Shown piece after piece: positions 57,620 through 64,000 of a stretch of DNA of 64,000 nt. Source of the DNA: Novosphingobium naphthalenivorans NBRC 102051 (GTDB taxonomy: Bacteria; Pseudomonadota; Alphaproteobacteria; Sphingomonadales; Sphingomonadaceae); contig NZ_BCTX01000005.1 in NCBI RefSeq assembly GCF_001590985.1, positions 56,427 to 120,426 of the forward strand. The letters are read 5' to 3'. Position 1 is the first letter of the stretch. Each line of letters starts with the position of its first letter. Position numbers and translations under genes: made by a program. The notes beneath the pieces were generated by a model. It was not told the origin of the DNA, made no database searches, and was given only the letters and a program-made list of their open reading frames with translations.

Positions 57620-59056
57620 TCAAAGCGGATTATCGAGCTGGATCACTTCCTCGTCGCTCTTGCGCTGGGTGGTCTTCAGTTCGCGCGGCGCGGCGAAGCT
57701 GTCCAGCACCGGCTTGTCGCGGCCGTAGAGATCGTCGAACGGCTTGAGCTCGCCGTCGATCGAACGGGCATAGGTGAAATAGGTCAGGTAAACCGGGAAA
57801 GTCCGCGTCATGTCGACCTTGGTGTACTTGCCCGAGCGGGAGATGTCCGCCGCTTCCGTCGCGGGCATCTGCGCGCCGAGGATTGCCATCGTCATGCCCA
57901 GTTCCACCGCGCGCTCGGTGCGGATGCAGCCGTGGCTGAACGCGCGCACGTCGCGGTTGAAATACTGCTTGGACGGCGTGTCGTGCAGGTAGATCGCGTG
58001 CTCGTTGGGCATGTCGATCTTCATCAGGCCCAGCGAATTGGTCGGCCCCGGCTGCTGGACGACATAGACAGTGCCGTCCCCGCCCTTGACCGCCTTGTAG
58101 CCCGCGGCCTTGGCCCAGCCGGGATTGGCGAGCACTTTCGCGCCCAGCCCCTCGCCCTTGACGATCGACTGCGGCACCGTCCAGGTCGGGTTGAAGACCA
58201 CCGCGCTCACCGTTTCGGCCAGCTGCGGCGTCGCCGTGCGGCCCGGCTTGCCGACCACCGTCTTGTACGTGCGGATGATCTTGTTCTTCACCACCAGCCG
58301 CAGCTGGAATTCGGGAATGTTGGTAATCAGGTAAACCTCGCCGAGGTCCTGCCTGAGCCAGCGCCAGCGATCCATGTTGGCCTGGATCAGCGCGCGCTTG
58401 GCCTTGTCGGCCACCGGCGTCGCGTTGAATTCGGCCTTGAGCGCGGCATAGTCCGGATTGGTCGGCGCCAGCTTGGCGACGACGCCCGGCACGTCATGTT
58501 CGGACAGCGCCTGCGCCATGACTTGCGCGGTCGGCATGGTGTCCTGATCGGGATCGACCGCGAACCACTGCACGCGGTCCTTCATCGGCGTGCGCCCGTC
58601 GCGCAGATCCTCGATCAGCCAGCCGAAGACCTTGCTGGCGAGCGTATCGAGAGCATCGCCCTCGCCCCCGGCAATCGCCGCCTTGAGCGCGGCGGGCTGG
58701 TAGTCGGCGGGGATGAGGCCTTCCTTGCCGATATAGCCGATGGTCTGAAGCAGGGCCTTCGCATCGGCCAGCGACCACGACATCACCGGCTCGGCCACGA
58801 AGAGCTGCTGGACCACCGGATTGGAGACGGTCTGGACGTCGGGAGATGCAGGAGACGATGCCGGCGCTGCCGGTGCACCCTGCGGAGCCTGCGTTCCGGC
58901 AGGAGCCGGCTCGGCCGGAACCGGAATCTGGGCTTCGGGAAGGATATTCTCGGGCTGGTCCACCTTCGCCTTTGCCGCCAGCACCGGCTGCACCGGGAGC
59001 CCCAGTGCCACCAGAGCCGACACGACGCCGGCACCGAACCGATTGAAATTCGCCAT
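57620..59056 (-). CDS. YcbB-like L,D-transpeptidase
   Basis: 478 aa. A signal peptide (SALVALGLPVQPVLAA) is followed by an Ala/Pro-rich linker, a scaffold domain with a PG-binding-like region (LAPTNPDYAALKAEFN), and the catalytic domain beginning at YLITNIPEFQLRLVV. The YkuD active site is present: IYLHDTPSKQYFNRD and AFSHGCIRTERAVELG, with catalytic Cys in SHGCIR. It forms 3-3 cross-links in the periplasm. The length and inserted scaffold favour the YcbB/LdtD type over short YkuD proteins. Confidence 0.92.
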   Translation of the reverse strand: MANFNRFGAGVVSALVALGLPVQPVLAAKAKVDQPENILPEAQIPVPAEPAPAGTQAPQGAPAAPASSPASPDVQTVSNPVVQQLFVAEPVMSWSLADAKALLQTIGYIGKEGLIPADYQPAALKAAIAGGEGDALDTLASKVFGWLIEDLRDGRTPMKDRVQWFAVDPDQDTMPTAQVMAQALSEHDVPGVVAKLAPTNPDYAALKAEFNATPVADKAKRALIQANMDRWRWLRQDLGEVYLITNIPEFQLRLVVKNKIIRTYKTVVGKPGRTATPQLAETVSAVVFNPTWTVPQSIVKGEGLGAKVLANPGWAKAAGYKAVKGGDGTVYVVQQPGPTNSLGLMKIDMPNEHAIYLHDTPSKQYFNRDVRAFSHGCIRTERAVELGMTMAILGAQMPATEAADISRSGKYTKVDMTRTFPVYLTYFTYARSIDGELKPFDDLYGRDKPVLDSFAAPRELKTTQRKSDEEVIQLDNPL

Positions 59057-59219
59057 TTCCCGTTAAACCTGCCCTGTTTCCTGTAAACGGAGCGTCCTTG
59101 CGGATGATCCGCGGAGCGCTCCCGATCTGCGCCTTTGCCCCGCCATCTTCAAGCATCCGTGCTGTCGCTGCGATGAATTGCTTGCGCACAACTTTCCGCC
59201 GGGCGAGAGGCATAACGTC

Positions 59220-60116
59220 ATGCACGCCCGAATGTTCCATCCCTCGTCGCCCTGGCTGCCGGTGCTTTCGGTGGTCGCGGGGATCGGCACGTTCAGCGCG
59301 ATGGACGCCGCGATCAAGGGCGCCTCGATCGCGACCGGCGTGTTCACCGCCCTGCTGCTGCGCAATGTCTTCGGCACGCTGCTGACCCTGCCGCTGTGGC
59401 TGGCTGCCGGATGCCCGCTGCCAAGCCGCGCGGTCCTGCAGGTCCATGCCACGCGCTCGGCAGTCACGGCGGCAATGGCCGCGCTGTTTTTCTATGGGCT
59501 GGTGCGAATCCCCCTCGCGGAAGGCATTGCCATTTCGTTTATTGCACCCATCGTTGCGCTTTATTTCGCCGCGGTGATGCTGGGCGAAAAAATCCGTCCC
59601 CAGGCGATCACCGCCTCGGTGCTCGGCGTCATCGGCGTTCTGGTGATCGGCTGGGGCCGCTTCGGTTCGGGTGCCTATTCGGCGGACGCGATCCGGGGCA
59701 CGGTCGCAATCCTGTGCTCGGCGATGTTCTACGCGGTCAATCTGGTCTATCAGCGCAAGCAGGCGCTGCTCGCTGGCCCGGTCGAGATCACGCTGTTCCA
59801 GAGCGGCATCGTCGCATTGATTTTCCTGTGTTTTTCTCCGTGGCTCGCGGTCTGGCCGGACGCCATGAGCGTGCGCCTGATCCTGCTCGCCGCGACTATG
59901 GCGACCATGGCGCTGCTGTTTCTGTCCTGGGGCTATGCCCGCGCCGAGGCGCAAGTCCTGGTGCCCATCGAGTACACGGCGTTCCTCTGGGCCGCCCTGT
60001 TCGGCTGGCTTTTCTTCGGCGAAGGCATCGAGCCGGCAACACTGGCCGGGGCCATGCTGATCGTGCTGGGATGCTGGATCGCCACCAAAAAGCCGCGCGG
60101 AGCGACTATAGTCTAG
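59220..60116 (+). CDS. DMT-superfamily (EamA) transporter
   Basis: 298 aa from ATG 59220 (MHARMFHPSSPW); 59232 is an alternative. About ten hydrophobic helices in two EamA halves: VVAGIGTFSAMDAAIKG starts the first, and LCSAMFYAVNLVYQRKQ starts the second. PIEYTAFLWAALFGWLFFGE is typical of the C-terminal repeat. Inner-membrane drug/metabolite transporter with unknown substrate. Divergent from the L,D-transpeptidase. Confidence 0.9.
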   Translation: MHARMFHPSSPWLPVLSVVAGIGTFSAMDAAIKGASIATGVFTALLLRNVFGTLLTLPLWLAAGCPLPSRAVLQVHATRSAVTAAMAALFFYGLVRIPLAEGIAISFIAPIVALYFAAVMLGEKIRPQAITASVLGVIGVLVIGWGRFGSGAYSADAIRGTVAILCSAMFYAVNLVYQRKQALLAGPVEITLFQSGIVALIFLCFSPWLAVWPDAMSVRLILLAATMATMALLFLSWGYARAEAQVLVPIEYTAFLWAALFGWLFFGEGIEPATLAGAMLIVLGCWIATKKPRGATIV

Positions 60117-60274
60117 GCCCGCCCCTCTTGACGTTCCGCCGCTGAGCGCGCATCGGCGGGCGCGTCGAATCCGCTTGTCGCACTGCAACACGATCTGGCC
60201 CAGATTTCCACATCGAGGCCAGCGATCGCCGCGCCAGCCCGGCAAGCTCCATAAAGAAGGGGAAATTGCCCACC

Positions 60275-62947
<2,673 letters not shown>

Positions 62948-62974
62948 TCGCAGCCAGCCTGACGGCTTGAAAAG

Positions 62975-63006
62975 CCCCGTCCCGCCTCGCGCGGGGCGGG
63001 GTTTTT
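62975..63006 (+). terminator. Rho-independent terminator after acnA
   Basis: CCCCGTCCCGC, loop CTCGC, GCGGGGCGGGG, then TTTTT. The 11-bp stem contains one G-T pair. Confidence 0.9.
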
Positions 63007-63095
63007 CTTTGGCGCTTGCGGGATTGCAAGGCCGCTGCCTACAGTCCTGCCCGGCGGGAAAGCGGACGGCGGGCCCGCGGCAAGGAGTGCGCACA

Positions 63096-63719
63096 ATGAA
63101 TTCGAAAGTCGCAGGCGCGGGTCTGGCGTTGATGGTGCTGGCCATGGCCAGCAGTCCGGCGCTTGCAGAGGTATCTCCGGAGGCTCCCGTCCCGTCGCAA
63201 GCCCCGGCCAAGCCCCCCTTCGTCCCGGCCGGTTTCACCGTTCCGGTGCTGACCGAGGCCAAGGGTTTCAAGCTCGTGCCGCTGGGCCCCAGCCTCGCCC
63301 GGATCGATTACGATGCCTACATGTCGTCCGTCGAGCACCTGCAGAAGACCTTCAGCCGCAGCCCGTCCTGGCCGCACGAGGGCATCACGGATGCCGATAC
63401 CATCAAGGACATGGAGACCGAGCAGGCCCGCTTCGCGAACCGCACATCCTTCGCCTACGCCGTGCTGACGCCCGACGGCCTGCGCGAGCGCGGCTGCGTC
63501 TATGTCCGCCCGAGCCCTGTCGCAGGCTACGACGCCGTGGTCAGGATGTGGGTGACCCAGGCCGAATACGATGCTGGCTTCGAAGCCGAACTCTACGGCT
63601 GGGTCACGCAATGGATCAAGGCGGACTGGCCTTTCGCGAAAGTCGCCTATCCGGGGCATTCGGTCGACTGGGCGGCGTGGGATGCGCTGGTCGCCGCGAA
63701 GAAACCTGCGGGATCGTAA
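63096..63719 (+). CDS. Exported protein with GNAT-like fold, function unknown
   Basis: 207 aa from ATG 63096, with AAGGAG upstream. The signal peptide is KVAGAGLALMVLAMASSPALA. The mature part starts with a Pro/Ala linker and then FKLVPLGPSLARIDYDAYMS, HLQKTFSRSPSWPHEGIT, AYAVLTPDGLRERGCVYV and AKVAYPGHSVDW-like text. This resembles a proteobacterial family annotated as GNAT-like. Acetyl-CoA is not expected in the periplasm, so an acetyltransferase role is doubtful. A longer frame from 62967 overlaps the acnA terminator and was rejected. Confidence 0.72.
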   Translation: MNSKVAGAGLALMVLAMASSPALAEVSPEAPVPSQAPAKPPFVPAGFTVPVLTEAKGFKLVPLGPSLARIDYDAYMSSVEHLQKTFSRSPSWPHEGITDADTIKDMETEQARFANRTSFAYAVLTPDGLRERGCVYVRPSPVAGYDAVVRMWVTQAEYDAGFEAELYGWVTQWIKADWPFAKVAYPGHSVDWAAWDALVAAKKPAGS

Positions 63720-64000
63720 ACACCCTTCCTTGCCTGAAACCAGCCGCCAATCCCGCTCAGGCTGAGCTTGTCAAAGCCCCCCACAGCGTGGCGCAATTCC
63801 GCCCACCCGCTTGCGGAAGGGCCGCTAGACTTGGTGGTTTACCACCCAGTCGCAGCGGGGTGGGCTGTCTCCACGTCCGCAATGTCAGCGTGACCGCTTA
63901 GGCTCTTCGTGGAGTAGGAACGGCTTTAGCTGCCGTGAGGTGAACCGAAGACTGCTATAAGGCCTCAGGCCCCGACCGCTGAATGGCCGAAAAGCCGGGG
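63720..64000. other. Terminal intergenic stretch with hairpin-forming sequence
   Basis: Contains CGCTCAGGCTGAGCTTGTC (63757-63775), a degraded fragment like the 42270/54665 repeat. It also has an extended palindrome with arms near 63801-63811 (GCCCACCCGCT) and 63854-63865 (AGCGGGGTGGGC) around the hairpin GGTGG-TTTA-CCACC. The last 100 bases do not match any RNA or protein that I recognise. Confidence 0.45.

Noticed and set aside
63860..64000. Possible structured RNA at the right edge
   Set aside because: I compared it mentally with tmRNA, RNase P, SRP RNA and 6S RNA features and found no diagnostic sequence; only local hairpins remain.

Overview
The window is a GC-rich alphaproteobacterial chromosome segment, most likely from a sphingomonad (Novosphingobium/Sphingobium-like). 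This rests on gene content and style: the asnO-ngg-M42 osmoprotectant trio, a split metH behind an ArsR-methyltransferase regulator and metF, the lgt-midA order, the patatin plus 3-hydroxybutyrate dehydrogenase pair, and the family of palindromic intergenic repeats. No tRNA, rRNA or CRISPR array was recognised. Housekeeping genes present are guaA, gyrB, glnD, lgt, gltX, nadE, metF, metH, recQ and acnA. Layout, left to right. 1-3773 (minus): a type I secretion-like operon (ABC protein, HlyD adaptor, TolC channel) whose ABC protein has lost every recognisable ATPase motif. 3986-4950: a truncated IS5-family element next to the 3' remnant of a trehalase gene. 5502-10176: the N-acetylglutaminylglutamine amide (NAGGN) operon, three translationally coupled genes. 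10.2-21.9 kb: an accessory island with an AraC regulator, two diverged copies of a sulfotransferase/DUF1214 gene pair, an old yellow enzyme, a TetR regulator and an epoxide hydrolase-like enzyme. Between and after these lie debris of a tyrosine phosphatase, an IS3-type transposase and a short-chain dehydrogenase. 21.9-31.5 kb: guaA, two tandem 26-codon membrane miniprotein genes, an M20 peptidase, an orphan lipoprotein, gyrB, a Tat-exported glycerophosphodiesterase and a small metalloprotease-like gene. 31.5-31.9 kb: three different palindromic repeats in a row. 31.9-36.7 kb: a 5'-nucleotidase lipoprotein converging on the lgt-midA-DUF2306-thioesterase operon. 36.9-41.7 kb: glnD and a patatin/3-hydroxybutyrate dehydrogenase pair. 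41.9-47.2 kb: small proteins, gltX, an L,D-transpeptidase-like protein, nadE and a tiny lipoprotein. 47.3-54.7 kb: the methionine/SAM-cycle operon (sahR-like, metF, metH homocysteine half, GNAT, metH cobalamin half, phytanoyl-CoA dioxygenase-like). 55.2-64 kb: recQ, a zinc-ribbon membrane protein, a YcbB-like L,D-transpeptidase, an EamA transporter, acnA and an exported GNAT-like protein. How the genes work together: AsnO and Ngg build the osmolyte NAGGN and the M42 peptidase probably trims or recycles it. The sahR-like regulator appears to control its own operon from a perfect 22-bp palindrome covering the promoter, feeding 5-methyl-THF (MetF) to a two-subunit MetH. The most unusual observations are the motif-less ABC protein, the tandem miniproteins, a palindromic repeat inserted in frame in metH, the apparently leaderless sahR transcript, the duplicated sulfotransferase/DUF1214 modules, and TGC-rich sites shared by the ABC operon and the patatin gene.
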